Positions 17,758-25,584 of a stretch of 64,000 nucleotides of DNA are shown piece by piece (position 1 is the stretch's first letter; the number at the start of each line of letters is the position of its first letter). The position numbers and the translations under genes were made by a program. The stretch lies in assembly GCF_007004655.1 (NCBI RefSeq), contig NZ_ML660095.1, positions 144,385 through 208,384 of the forward strand, given 5' to 3'. Source of the DNA: Exilibacterium tricleocarpae (GTDB lineage Bacteria > Pseudomonadota > Gammaproteobacteria > Pseudomonadales > Cellvibrionaceae). The notes beneath the pieces were generated by a model. The model saw nothing but the letters and a program-made list of their open reading frames with translations. It had not been told where the DNA came from and searched no databases.

Positions 17758-18383
17758 TGACCAGTTTATTGGCCTTTGGTTTTCTGCTCGGCATACGGCA
17801 CGCGCTGGAAGCGGATCATATCGTTACGGTGGCCTCGCTGGCCAGTACCCATCGCTCGCAGCGCCAGGTGGTGCGCCAGGGCCTGGCCTGGGGCGTGGGA
17901 CACAGTTTGACGCTGCTGCTGTTTGCCGGTGTCGTATTGTGGCTGGACACACTGATACCCGAAGGGCTCGCCACCGGTCTGGAAATGTTGGTGGGCGCGC
18001 TGATGATTGTGCTCGGCATCGATGTGGTGAGGCGCGGCCGCGCCACCGGGCAGGCTGTGCCGGCGGCCTTTGCAGCCCCTGGCGGCGACAGGGAGCAACT
18101 GCCGCTGCGCGCCCTGGCGATGGGTCTCATTCACGGTATGGCGGGGTCGGCCGCTTTGATTTTGCTGTTTGTAGAGCGCATGAATTCGGTGCTGCAGGGC
18201 CTTGCCTATGTGGTTATTTTCAGTATTGGATCATTAGCGGGGATGTTGCTGTTCTCCGTGGTGATTTCATTTCCGCTCGGTTTTACCGCAAAAAATTTCG
18301 CCCGGTTCCATACGGGTCTGCGGCTGGGGATCGGTCTGTTAACTGCGGCTATTGGTCTGGTGCTGATCGTCGAGAGGCTTTGA
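17757..18383 (+). CDS. short nickel permease (HupE/UreH/NiCoT-like)
   Basis: Integral membrane protein, 208 residues with about six hydrophobic segments. The N-terminal helix carries RHALEADHI, an HX4DH signature of Ni/Co permeases (His15, Asp20, His21), and GHSLTLL and HGMAGSAALILL follow. It is shorter than HoxN/NixA (about 330 residues) and resembles the compact UreH-type members. It probably supplies Ni(II) for HypA/HypB, judged by its place as last gene of the hyp operon. I prefer the ATG at 17757, 8 nt below GAGGA, over the ATG at 17751, which would leave too little spacing. Confidence 0.85.
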   Translation: MTSLLAFGFLLGIRHALEADHIVTVASLASTHRSQRQVVRQGLAWGVGHSLTLLLFAGVVLWLDTLIPEGLATGLEMLVGALMIVLGIDVVRRGRATGQAVPAAFAAPGGDREQLPLRALAMGLIHGMAGSAALILLFVERMNSVLQGLAYVVIFSIGSLAGMLLFSVVISFPLGFTAKNFARFHTGLRLGIGLLTAAIGLVLIVERL

Positions 18384-18499
18384 GCACTTTCTAGGTGCTC
18401 CAGATAAGGGGATTCGATACCGGTTTTCTCCTTCAGATTCCGCAGTACCGCGTCCCCGAGGTCCCGGTCAGTGTGAATATCGACGAATCCCCCCGGACG
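18384..18499. other. convergent intergenic region after the hyp operon
   Basis: A small hairpin GAGCAC/GTGCTC (18382-18399) directly follows the permease stop but has no T-tract, so it is a weak terminator candidate. The minus strand has a start-less open frame from about 18490 to 18390 whose peptide (DIHTDRDLGDAVLRNLKEKT) looks protein-like; it may be a gene remnant or chance. Confidence 0.4.
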
Positions 18500-20329
18500 C
18501 TATGGGATTCGCCAGCAGGTTGTCAGCAGGTCGAGCAGCGAACTGGAGTTTTCACCATTGTTGGCCACGGTGGTATTGCCGCCGATCGTGCGATGGCTGT
18601 GGGTCAACAGTTCCTCAAACGCGCAGGCATCCTCCAGGTTGATATTGTCTGTCAGCGTAAAATCACCATCAATACGATTGATATTGTGCAGTCCTTCCAG
18701 GTTGTTCAACGATAAATTGTTGGTTATCTGTAAATCCCCCGGTACCTTTTTCAGCGCCGAGAAACCGATGATGGTCTCCATGTTCATGTTGGAGTCGATC
18801 AACAGATTGTTGCCCAGTGTGCGTAGTCGGTTAAAACCTTGCAGATGCCTCAGCTTGTGGTTGTAACCTACATACACGTTGCCTTGAACAGCTTGCAACC
18901 TGAAAGCGGCAACTGATGTGGCGGCCTGGTTTGTTTTGATGCCCAGACTGCCTCCGATATTGACCAGGCTCGGGAATACGATCGATCTCAGGTTGCCGTT
19001 CAGATACAGGCTGACATCCTTGTTGACAGAGGTCAGTGTCCCCAGGTTTAACTGGATGATATTTGAATTGCGCTGGATTTTAACATCACCGCTTACGCGG
19101 GCCAGGCCCTCCAGCCCTGACGTGGTCACCAGCCCGGTATTTCTGATAACGTGCAGCGATCCATTGGTAATGTCTGTGAGCTGATTCAGACCATTGAGAG
19201 AAAGCAGGGTGTGGTTGTTTGATACATCCAGCCCACCCACTTTCTTGAGACCCGACAAACCAAGCAGGCTGTCAATGGGATCGGTGGGGTGATCGACGAC
19301 AGTCAGTTTGCCGCTGACTTCACAATACTGGAGACCGTCCACTTGCTCTTGAGTCTCCAGCACCAGATCACCATCGTAGTAAGAGCTACACACATGGCAG
19401 TGATTTTTGATGGCCGCCAGTGAGTTAGTGGCGCGGGTGTTGTCGTAAATCCTGGTATAAAAATTGTCCGGTACATTGCTCCACAACCCGGTTGCGCCAC
19501 AGGCACTCGTCAAGTTTCGATTGCCCATAAGTTCAAAGTAATTGGTGCGAAAACGTATGGAGCTGTTGTCATACACGACATGCCGTAACCCATCGAGATT
19601 TTCTAACGAAGGGTTATTGTTGATCTTGAGTTCCATAATCGGCGCCGTGAAATTGCGTAACCCGTCCACATTGCGCAAATTCGTATTTTGGATGATATAA
19701 ATGTGACCCGGCTCACCGCCGGTCACGGCGCGGGCGTTGAGCAAGCCGTCGAGGTGAGTCAGCAAGGGACTGCGGGTGATCTCTATTATCCTGGGCAGGG
19801 TATGGACCGTGCTTAACGCATCGAGTGACTGCAAGCTGCGGTTGTATCCTATGTGCAGCCTGGCTCGACTGGTGGCGGCACTATCGCCGATTTGTCTCAG
19901 CTTGGGCATGCCCTCAAGCGAGGTGATATTGTGACTGTTAACTATCACTAATCCATAACCGATATACTCGAGGTTGGCCAACCCCGTTAAATCCGTCAGT
20001 CCGGTTTGCGCATCGAGCACCAGAGCCCCTGGAATACGCTTAATATTCTCAAACCCTTCGAGGCTGCGGATATGCTCATTGCGCTCCATAATGATGCTGC
20101 CGGTGAGGCTTTGCAGCATGGAAAGACGACGTATATTACCGATATTGCTCCAGCCGCCGGGACCACGGCTGCCGATTTTCAGATCGCCTTCTATATGAGT
20201 GCAGTCAAATGCACTCACATCCGCCTGGGTCAGAAGCAAGACGGTGCTGGTGCAGGTTTTTGCCGTGGCTTTTCCGCCGACGAGTAGTGAGCAAATAACT
20301 GTTATTAGTAGTGACACATATTTTTTCAT
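18500..20329 (-). CDS. secreted receptor-L-domain / leucine-rich-repeat-like protein
   Basis: 609 residues with an N-terminal signal peptide (MKKYVSLLITVICSLLVGGKATA). The rest is built from irregular repeats of about 22-26 residues such as SLEGFENIKRIPGALVLD, SLNGLNQLTDI and HLQGFNRLRTLGNNLLID. These resemble receptor L-domain or irregular leucine-rich solenoids. Two solenoid blocks are separated near residues 300-330 by a Cys pair region (NHCHVCSSYYDGDLVLETQEQVDGLQYCEVSG). A binding or adhesion role outside the cytoplasm is inferred from the fold alone. Codon use is less GC-rich than the neighbouring hyp genes, which may indicate separate origin. It is monocistronic and convergent with the hydrogenase operon. 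Confidence 0.75.
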   Translation of the reverse strand: MKKYVSLLITVICSLLVGGKATAKTCTSTVLLLTQADVSAFDCTHIEGDLKIGSRGPGGWSNIGNIRRLSMLQSLTGSIIMERNEHIRSLEGFENIKRIPGALVLDAQTGLTDLTGLANLEYIGYGLVIVNSHNITSLEGMPKLRQIGDSAATSRARLHIGYNRSLQSLDALSTVHTLPRIIEITRSPLLTHLDGLLNARAVTGGEPGHIYIIQNTNLRNVDGLRNFTAPIMELKINNNPSLENLDGLRHVVYDNSSIRFRTNYFELMGNRNLTSACGATGLWSNVPDNFYTRIYDNTRATNSLAAIKNHCHVCSSYYDGDLVLETQEQVDGLQYCEVSGKLTVVDHPTDPIDSLLGLSGLKKVGGLDVSNNHTLLSLNGLNQLTDITNGSLHVIRNTGLVTTSGLEGLARVSGDVKIQRNSNIIQLNLGTLTSVNKDVSLYLNGNLRSIVFPSLVNIGGSLGIKTNQAATSVAAFRLQAVQGNVYVGYNHKLRHLQGFNRLRTLGNNLLIDSNMNMETIIGFSALKKVPGDLQITNNLSLNNLEGLHNINRIDGDFTLTDNINLEDACAFEELLTHSHRTIGGNTTVANNGENSSSLLDLLTTCWRIP

Positions 20330-20407
20330 AAGGGCTCTCTTCGATATTTCATCATTAGCACTCTCACCAGAATGACACTTGGTTAAGCAACTATGTGCTA
20401 ATTGACC

Positions 20408-20519
20408 GGTCTGGCCCTGGCTGAAGCCTCCAGAAACACGTCGTGAACCCGTCCATGGGGACTTCTCGACAGCATCCCTGCTGCCGAGCGTTGCTGGAGG
20501 CTTCAGCCAGGGCCAGACC
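20408..20519. repeat. nested palindromic element C (26-bp perfect terminal inverted repeats)
   Basis: Arms 20408-20433 (GGTCTGGCCCTGGCTGAAGC...) and 20494-20519 are perfect inverted copies, and the pairing continues imperfectly inward. Read on the minus strand the core CGGCAGCAGGGATGCTGTCG, then GAAGTCCCCATGGACGGGTT, aligns almost base for base with element B, while the arms of B and C are unrelated. Confidence 0.85.
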
Positions 20520-21000
20520 TACCTTTGGTACACTTAATCGAGATCGATGTAACTGGGGCGGTAACCGATCAACTGGCACATTTTTTCTTAACTGTACCGT
20601 TCCACTCTGACCACTCTTTCCGCTTTCGGGTAAGTAGAGTTCGACGTCCTTTTTCCGAAATCATCAGAAGCCGCTACAGCGCTGGACAAGGATTTTCGAA
20701 CAAGTGGCAGGGTGGTTTTTTTGTATTGCTAAATCGACAGTCTCAAATTAAACCATATGGATTAAAAAAAATATGTCTGTGTCTTGAAAAGATGTAAAGC
20801 TTTGTAACTATGCTTCAGGGTTTGTGTGACTTATATCGCAACGGCTTTTAACCGCGTATAGATGTTACCGGCCCTGATTTTATTCACCGAGATCATCAAA
20901 GGCTTGCGGAATCTTTCCGGTCTTTTCCGCCGGTCCACTGCAGAGAAGGGTTCGGGGCGAGCTAGACGGACCATATCTCGGGAGAACAACGATACAGTGA

Positions 21001-21201
21001 ATCCAAGCAGAGGATGCAGTTAGAATCATCGAGCGGTTTGCGCCTGTGCGCGCAGGTAAAGTGAGACGTCTGGGTATTGATGGCGACCCCATGAGGAAGG
21101 CTGTGTTCGTCGCTCTCCAGCGGGCTGCGATGAAGTTATCGATAACTGATTGCCTGCAGCCGAAACTTAATGCCCTTTTTGGCATAAGTCGTTCATACTG
21201 A
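21001..21201 (+). pseudogene. possible remnant of an unrecognised gene
   Basis: An open frame of 66 codons after a TGA, without an upstream start or ribosome-binding site, encodes a protein-like stretch that includes ERFAPVRAGKVRRLGIDGDP and MRKAVFVALQRAA. I do not recognise the family. It could be the 3' end of a decayed gene or a chance frame. Confidence 0.2.
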
Positions 21202-21478
21202 TGACCAGTATATCGGTTGGAGAGTGGATATGTTGCAAACCGGCTGGTAGGTGTAGTTTTTGCGCCCGGGTCTGTTTTTATCCCATCCCGAAGGCTTGCA
21301 AGTATGCTGTTCCGTTCGCCGGGGGTGCCGAGCGGCTTCGGTACACCCCGGGGTTACCTGTCTTTTCCTGTTTACCATCACTTATCGAGTAGCTGGGTTT
21401 TGTCGCCCTGATGCCGGATGAACATTTTATCTTAATAAAAACAGAGGCTTAGAGGGGTTTTCAAAGCCTTTTTTAAAT

Positions 21479-21513
21479 CACATGTAATATTTCTTGACGG
21501 CTCACATGTAATA
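21479..21513 (+). promoter_or_regulatory. direct-repeat operator and promoter region of the DUF2170-PspA operon
   Basis: CACATGTAATA occurs twice in direct orientation (21479-21489 and 21503-21513), 24 bp apart. A TTGACG -35-like hexamer (21494-21499) lies between the copies. The second copy ends 16 bp before the ATG at 21530. I see no -24/-12 element, unlike the sigma-54-driven psp operon of E. coli. Confidence 0.5.
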
Positions 21514-21529
21514 AATTAAGGTGTGCGTC

Positions 21530-22156
21530 ATGAAAGCGAAGTCATCAGCGCACTACCAGCGAGAGTTCCGGCGCCGCCTGCGTGAGCAGGGGCTGGTCAA
21601 GAAGGAGGTCTGGATCCGCCCGGAGCATGCCAAGCACCTGGCACTGGTGGAAAAGCAGTTGCGTGAAGCCAACGGATCCCAGTGGATAAAAGGAGTCATG
21701 AGTATGACCAATAAAACCAATCTATGGACCACCACCAGTCTACACACCGCTTTGCAGGAAATGGATTTGTTTACCAATGGCGCGGCGTCGCTGGAATTGA
21801 TCGACGGTATCGAGCCCTCTCTGCATATTGTGATGCATGAATTTGGGGACCTGCCGGTGTTTTTAACCGTCTCGGGTGATCAGATTATTGTCGAATCTAT
21901 CTTGTGGTCGGTCGACGATGTGGCGGATGTCGTCAAGTTTAATGACGCCGTGCTGCGCACCCATAAGTACTTCCCCTTGTCCACAATCAGCCTGGACGCC
22001 ACCTCGAGCGGTTCTGACTATTACCAAATGTTCGGAGCCTTGAGTTCCACTTCCATTCTTTCCAACGTTATTTTTGAAATTGAGACGCTGGCTACCAATG
22101 TGATTCACGCTACCGAAGCCTACAGTGAATTCCTGACCATCCCGGTAGAGGCGTAG
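21530..22156 (+). CDS. yjfI: YjfI-family (DUF2170) protein, first gene of the PspA/flotillin operon
   Basis: 208 residues in two parts. The N-terminal 50 or so residues (HYQREFRRRLREQGLVKKEV, then WIRPEHAKHLALVEKQLR) are basic and resemble a ribbon-helix-helix DNA-binding segment. The rest is the acidic alpha/beta DUF2170 domain (VMHEFGDLPVFLTVSGDQI). DUF2170 genes regularly precede PspA homologues, as in E. coli yjfI-yjfJ, but their function is unknown. The RHH-like start and the twin direct repeats just upstream suggest autoregulation (inference). An ATG at 21530 is preferred over an in-frame GTG at 21521. The next gene follows after 11 bp. Confidence 0.8.
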   Translation: MKAKSSAHYQREFRRRLREQGLVKKEVWIRPEHAKHLALVEKQLREANGSQWIKGVMSMTNKTNLWTTTSLHTALQEMDLFTNGAASLELIDGIEPSLHIVMHEFGDLPVFLTVSGDQIIVESILWSVDDVADVVKFNDAVLRTHKYFPLSTISLDATSSGSDYYQMFGALSSTSILSNVIFEIETLATNVIHATEAYSEFLTIPVEA

Positions 22157-22167
22157 AGGAGACTGCT

Positions 22168-22857
22168 ATGAATATCTGGGCGAAAATGATGACGGCTTTG
22201 CGCGGCGGTGTGAACGAGGCGGGCGAGGCTATCGTCGACAGCCAGGCGCTGCGTATTCTCGACCAGGAGGTGCGGGACGCCTCTGAAGAGCTGAAGCAAA
22301 GTAAGGACAGCCTGGCCGCCATTATTGCCAGGCAGAAGCTATCTGAAGAAAAGGTGGTCAAGCTTAACAAAGAAATCGAAACGCACGAGGGCTATGCGGT
22401 AAAAGCGCTGGAGAAAGGCGATGAGTCACTCGCCCGCGAAGTTGCCGGCAAGATAGCTGACTTTGAAAACCAGTCTGCGGCCGAGGCTGAGGCGGGCGCC
22501 GGTTATGCTCGCAGCGCCGACCAGTTGCGCGCGGCGATCAAGCAGGCGGAAGCCAATATCAAGCGCTTGAAGCAGCAGGTGGATACGGTAAAAGCGACGG
22601 AAAACGTGCAGCGGGCTCAAGAGGCGGTGGCCGAGCGCCACAGCGGTTCGAACTCGAAGCTGCGCACCGCGATGGACTCTCTTGAACGGATTAAGGAAAA
22701 GCAGTCGCTCAAAGCCGCCAAAATGAATGCCGCCAGTGAGTTGGCCGCGGAGACGTCCGATGCCACGCTCCAGCAGAAGCTCGAGGAGGCCGGTATTGCG
22801 CCTTCGGGTAAGAGTGCCGACGATATTCTCGAGCGGCTAAAGAAAAAAGGCGCCTGA
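22168..22857 (+). CDS. yjfJ: PspA/IM30-family protein (YjfJ-like)
   Basis: ESCRT-III-like membrane-binding protein of 229 residues, almost entirely helical coiled coil. It starts MNIWAKMMTALRGGVNEAGEAIVDSQALRILDQEV, the PspA helix 1-2 region, and runs through heptad-rich segments (EELKQSKDSLAAIIARQKL and so on) to a short C-terminal SADDILERLKKKG. Family members polymerise on the inner membrane and protect it under stress. Its linkage with YqiJ, flotillin and a AAA+ ATPase is a known alternative to the pspABC context. RBS GGAGA lies before the ATG. Confidence 0.88.
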   Translation: MNIWAKMMTALRGGVNEAGEAIVDSQALRILDQEVRDASEELKQSKDSLAAIIARQKLSEEKVVKLNKEIETHEGYAVKALEKGDESLAREVAGKIADFENQSAAEAEAGAGYARSADQLRAAIKQAEANIKRLKQQVDTVKATENVQRAQEAVAERHSGSNSKLRTAMDSLERIKEKQSLKAAKMNAASELAAETSDATLQQKLEEAGIAPSGKSADDILERLKKKGA

Positions 22858-22915
22858 GACCGCCGAGCTCAATTGCAGGGAAGCCGTCTCCAATCCGGAT
22901 AAAAAGGGGTAAAGC

Positions 22916-23593
22916 ATGTTTGCAGTATTGCTTAGCAAAGAGATGGACCCGTTCTACCAGAATGTATCCTCTTTCCCGACGGTATTCTTTACCTTCTTTC
23001 TGATCTTAACCCTGCTGTTCTGGCTGGTGGCAGTGTTGGGTCTGGTGGATATCGATGCCTTCGATATACCTGGTACGGACCTCGAAATCGGCGACGGTAA
23101 TACGTCGACGCCCGATGCCGTGGCGGGGGTTATTTTAAAGCTTGGTTTAAACGGTGTGCCGCTGTCTGTGGTTATCTCACTGGTGTCGCTTATCGGTTGG
23201 TTTATTTCCTATAACACGGTGCATTTCTTTTCCTATTTGATTCCCTCTGCGGGCCTGGCGCGTTTTCTGGTGGGGCTGCCGGTGTTGTTGGGTGCGCTCT
23301 ACTTGAGCGTTCTGGCGACCGGTTTCCTGATCCGGCCGCTGCGCCCGCTGTTTAAGAAAATGCAACGGCATACTGAAAAAATGGTGCTGGGGCAGACAGC
23401 GGTAGTACGTACCTCCAGGGTTGATCCGGGTTTTGGCGAAGCCATCTTTGATGACGGCGGTGCAGGACTGATTCTCAAGGTAAGGGCCTCAGAGGGCCAG
23501 CAGTTTGGCAAAGGCGACAGGGTTGTCCTTATCGAATACCTCAAAGACGCCAATGCCTATCGTGTGGTTTCAGAAGAAGAGTTCAACGGCTAA
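22916..23593 (+). CDS. yqiJ: YqiJ-family membrane protein (NfeD-like OB fold)
   Basis: 225 residues. Three hydrophobic segments (about 22-45, 82-102 and 115-140) are followed by a cytoplasmic C-terminal OB-fold region (MVLGQTAVVRTSRVDPGFGEAI to RVVLIEYLKDANAYRVV). YqiJ/NfeD proteins partner with flotillin-type SPFH proteins, and here the YqiK flotillin gene follows directly. The pair is thought to organise membrane microdomains. Start at ATG 22916, with GGGGTAAAG upstream. Confidence 0.85.
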   Translation: MFAVLLSKEMDPFYQNVSSFPTVFFTFFLILTLLFWLVAVLGLVDIDAFDIPGTDLEIGDGNTSTPDAVAGVILKLGLNGVPLSVVISLVSLIGWFISYNTVHFFSYLIPSAGLARFLVGLPVLLGALYLSVLATGFLIRPLRPLFKKMQRHTEKMVLGQTAVVRTSRVDPGFGEAIFDDGGAGLILKVRASEGQQFGKGDRVVLIEYLKDANAYRVVSEEEFNG

Positions 23594-23636
23594 CGGCCCG
23601 CATATTGATTAGTACTAATAAAACGGAGTAATGATT

Positions 23637-25520
23637 ATGGCTGATATATCAGGATTTATGGGGATACTGGTCCCGGCAGTTGCGGTTTTTGTCGTCTTGA
23701 TGGGATTGCTGGCCGTTGTGAAGGCCTGGTATGTAAAGGTTGAGCAGGGTACCGCGCTTATTGTCAACGGCCTGGGGACTGTGCCCAGGGTACACTTCAC
23801 CGGCGCTCTGGTATACCCGATTATTTACAAAAAGGAATTGATGCGTATCTCGCTGATAACCCTGGAAGTGGACCGGCGCGGCAGCGACGGCTTGATTTGC
23901 CGGGATAATATGCGTGCCGATATTACCGTTGCCTTCTACCTGCGGGTTAACGAGACGGAGGAGGATGTCTTGAAAGTTGCCAAATCCATTGGTGCCAACC
24001 GCGCCTCGGATAAGGTTGCAGTAGACGAATTATTTTCTGCCAAGTTCTCCGAAGCGTTGAAGACAGTGGGTAAACAGATTGAGTTTGTACAACTCTTTGA
24101 AAACCGCCAGGACTTTCGGGAAAAGATCATAGAAGTTATCGGCGATGATTTAAACGGTTATGTATTGGAAGATGTGGCGATTGATTATCTGGAACAGACG
24201 CCGAAGAAGTCGTTGGACCCCAGCAATATTCTCGACGCTGAAGGTATCAAAAAAATTACCGAACTGACCGCTGAGCAAAATGTGCGCACCAATATCCTGG
24301 AGCGCGACGAAGAGTTGGCTATCAAGAAGAAAAATGTGGAAACCGTCGAGGCGATGCTGGAGCTGGAGCGCCAACAGGCGGATGCCGAGGCCAAACAGGA
24401 GCGGGAGATAGCCACCATCAGGGCACGGGAAGAGGCCGAGACGAAGAAGGTACAGGAAGAAGAGCGGCTCAAAATGGAAGCGGCCACGATTCAGGTGGAC
24501 CAGGATCTGGCGGTGCAAACCGAAAACCAGAAACGGGAAATCGAAGTGGCGGAGCAAAATCGCCAGCGCGCCGTGGTGATCGAGCAGGAGAAAGTTGTCC
24601 GGGCCAAAGACCTGGAGATCGTCTCCCGGGAACGTGAAGTGGAGTTGCAGCGTATCGAGGCAGAGAAAGCTGTAGAAGTCGAGAAAAAGGAAATAGCCAA
24701 TGTAATCCGCGAACGGGTTGCCGTCGATAAAACCGTTGCTATCGAAGAAGAACGCATCAACGAGGTGCGCGAAGTCTCGGAAGCCGACCGGCGCAAACAG
24801 GTTCAGGTACTGGCGGCGGAGGCCCAGGCCGAGGAAGAGAAGGTGAAACAGGTAAAAGCCGCCGAGGCCGAGGAACTGGCCGCGCAGCACAAGGCAACCG
24901 AAATCACCACTATCGCCCAGGCGGAGCTGGAGGCCTCGGCCAAAGAGGCCGATGCCAAGAAGAAACTGGCCGAGGGCGTTCAAGCCGAGCGCGCCGCACC
25001 GGGCTTGGCAGAGGCCAAGGTGCAGGAGGCCAAGGCCGACGCGCTGGAGAAAGAGGGGATGGCCGAGGCGGCGGTTATCGGCGCCAAGGGCGAATCCGAG
25101 GCCAGGTCGAAGAAAGAAATAGGTATGGCCGGTGCCGAAGTGACCCGCGAGCAGTTTAAAGCCGAGGCCGACGGTCTGGTCGAGAAGTTCGATGCCATGG
25201 GGGCCATGAGTGATAAGGCCCGTGATCACGAAGAGTTTCGTATGAGCCTGGAGACGGCGCTGAAAGAGGCCTTGGCGTCGATAGAGGCCGGCAAGGATAT
25301 CGCCAAGGAAAACGCCGAGGTGTTGGCGACTGCGCTGCAAAAAGCCCATATCGATATCGTCGGCGGTGAGGGTCATTTCTTCGACACCTTTGCCAAGTCG
25401 CTGTCCCTGGGCAAAGCGGTTGACGGTCTCGCCGCCAAGAGCGGCACCGTAGCGGCTTTTCTGGAAAAGTTTATCGACGAGAAGGAGGGGGCCGGCAACA
25501 GCGAGAAGAAAGCAGGTTAG
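23637..25520 (+). CDS. yqiK: YqiK-type flotillin (SPFH/Band 7 scaffold)
   Basis: 627 residues. An N-terminal membrane anchor (about residues 8-30), then the SPFH/PHB domain (VEQGTALIVNGLGTVPRVHFTGALVYPII to about residue 200), a very long Glu/Ala/Lys-rich coiled coil (about 220-500) and the flotillin C-terminal domain. It should form inner-membrane oligomeric cages or microdomains and act with YqiJ. It is somewhat longer than E. coli YqiK. The ATG at 23637 is preferred to that at 23631 because it sits 8 nt below GGAG. Confidence 0.92.
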   Translation: MADISGFMGILVPAVAVFVVLMGLLAVVKAWYVKVEQGTALIVNGLGTVPRVHFTGALVYPIIYKKELMRISLITLEVDRRGSDGLICRDNMRADITVAFYLRVNETEEDVLKVAKSIGANRASDKVAVDELFSAKFSEALKTVGKQIEFVQLFENRQDFREKIIEVIGDDLNGYVLEDVAIDYLEQTPKKSLDPSNILDAEGIKKITELTAEQNVRTNILERDEELAIKKKNVETVEAMLELERQQADAEAKQEREIATIRAREEAETKKVQEEERLKMEAATIQVDQDLAVQTENQKREIEVAEQNRQRAVVIEQEKVVRAKDLEIVSREREVELQRIEAEKAVEVEKKEIANVIRERVAVDKTVAIEEERINEVREVSEADRRKQVQVLAAEAQAEEEKVKQVKAAEAEELAAQHKATEITTIAQAELEASAKEADAKKKLAEGVQAERAAPGLAEAKVQEAKADALEKEGMAEAAVIGAKGESEARSKKEIGMAGAEVTREQFKAEADGLVEKFDAMGAMSDKARDHEEFRMSLETALKEALASIEAGKDIAKENAEVLATALQKAHIDIVGGEGHFFDTFAKSLSLGKAVDGLAAKSGTVAAFLEKFIDEKEGAGNSEKKAG

Positions 25521-25584
25521 TCCGGGCAATGGTTTTGTAGCCGCACACCGGTTTTCCAGATGGCTGCGTTGAAAGGATGAAACT

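Larger units (their letters stand above)
20330..21529. other. 1.2-kb mostly non-coding region
   Basis: No convincing gene. It contains palindromic element C (20408-20519), an AT-rich tract around 20730-20830, a possible gene remnant (21001-21201) and the promoter region of the DUF2170-PspA operon (after about 21440). Several short open frames occur at 21190-21420 on both strands, but none has a ribosome-binding site or family resemblance. Confidence 0.6.
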
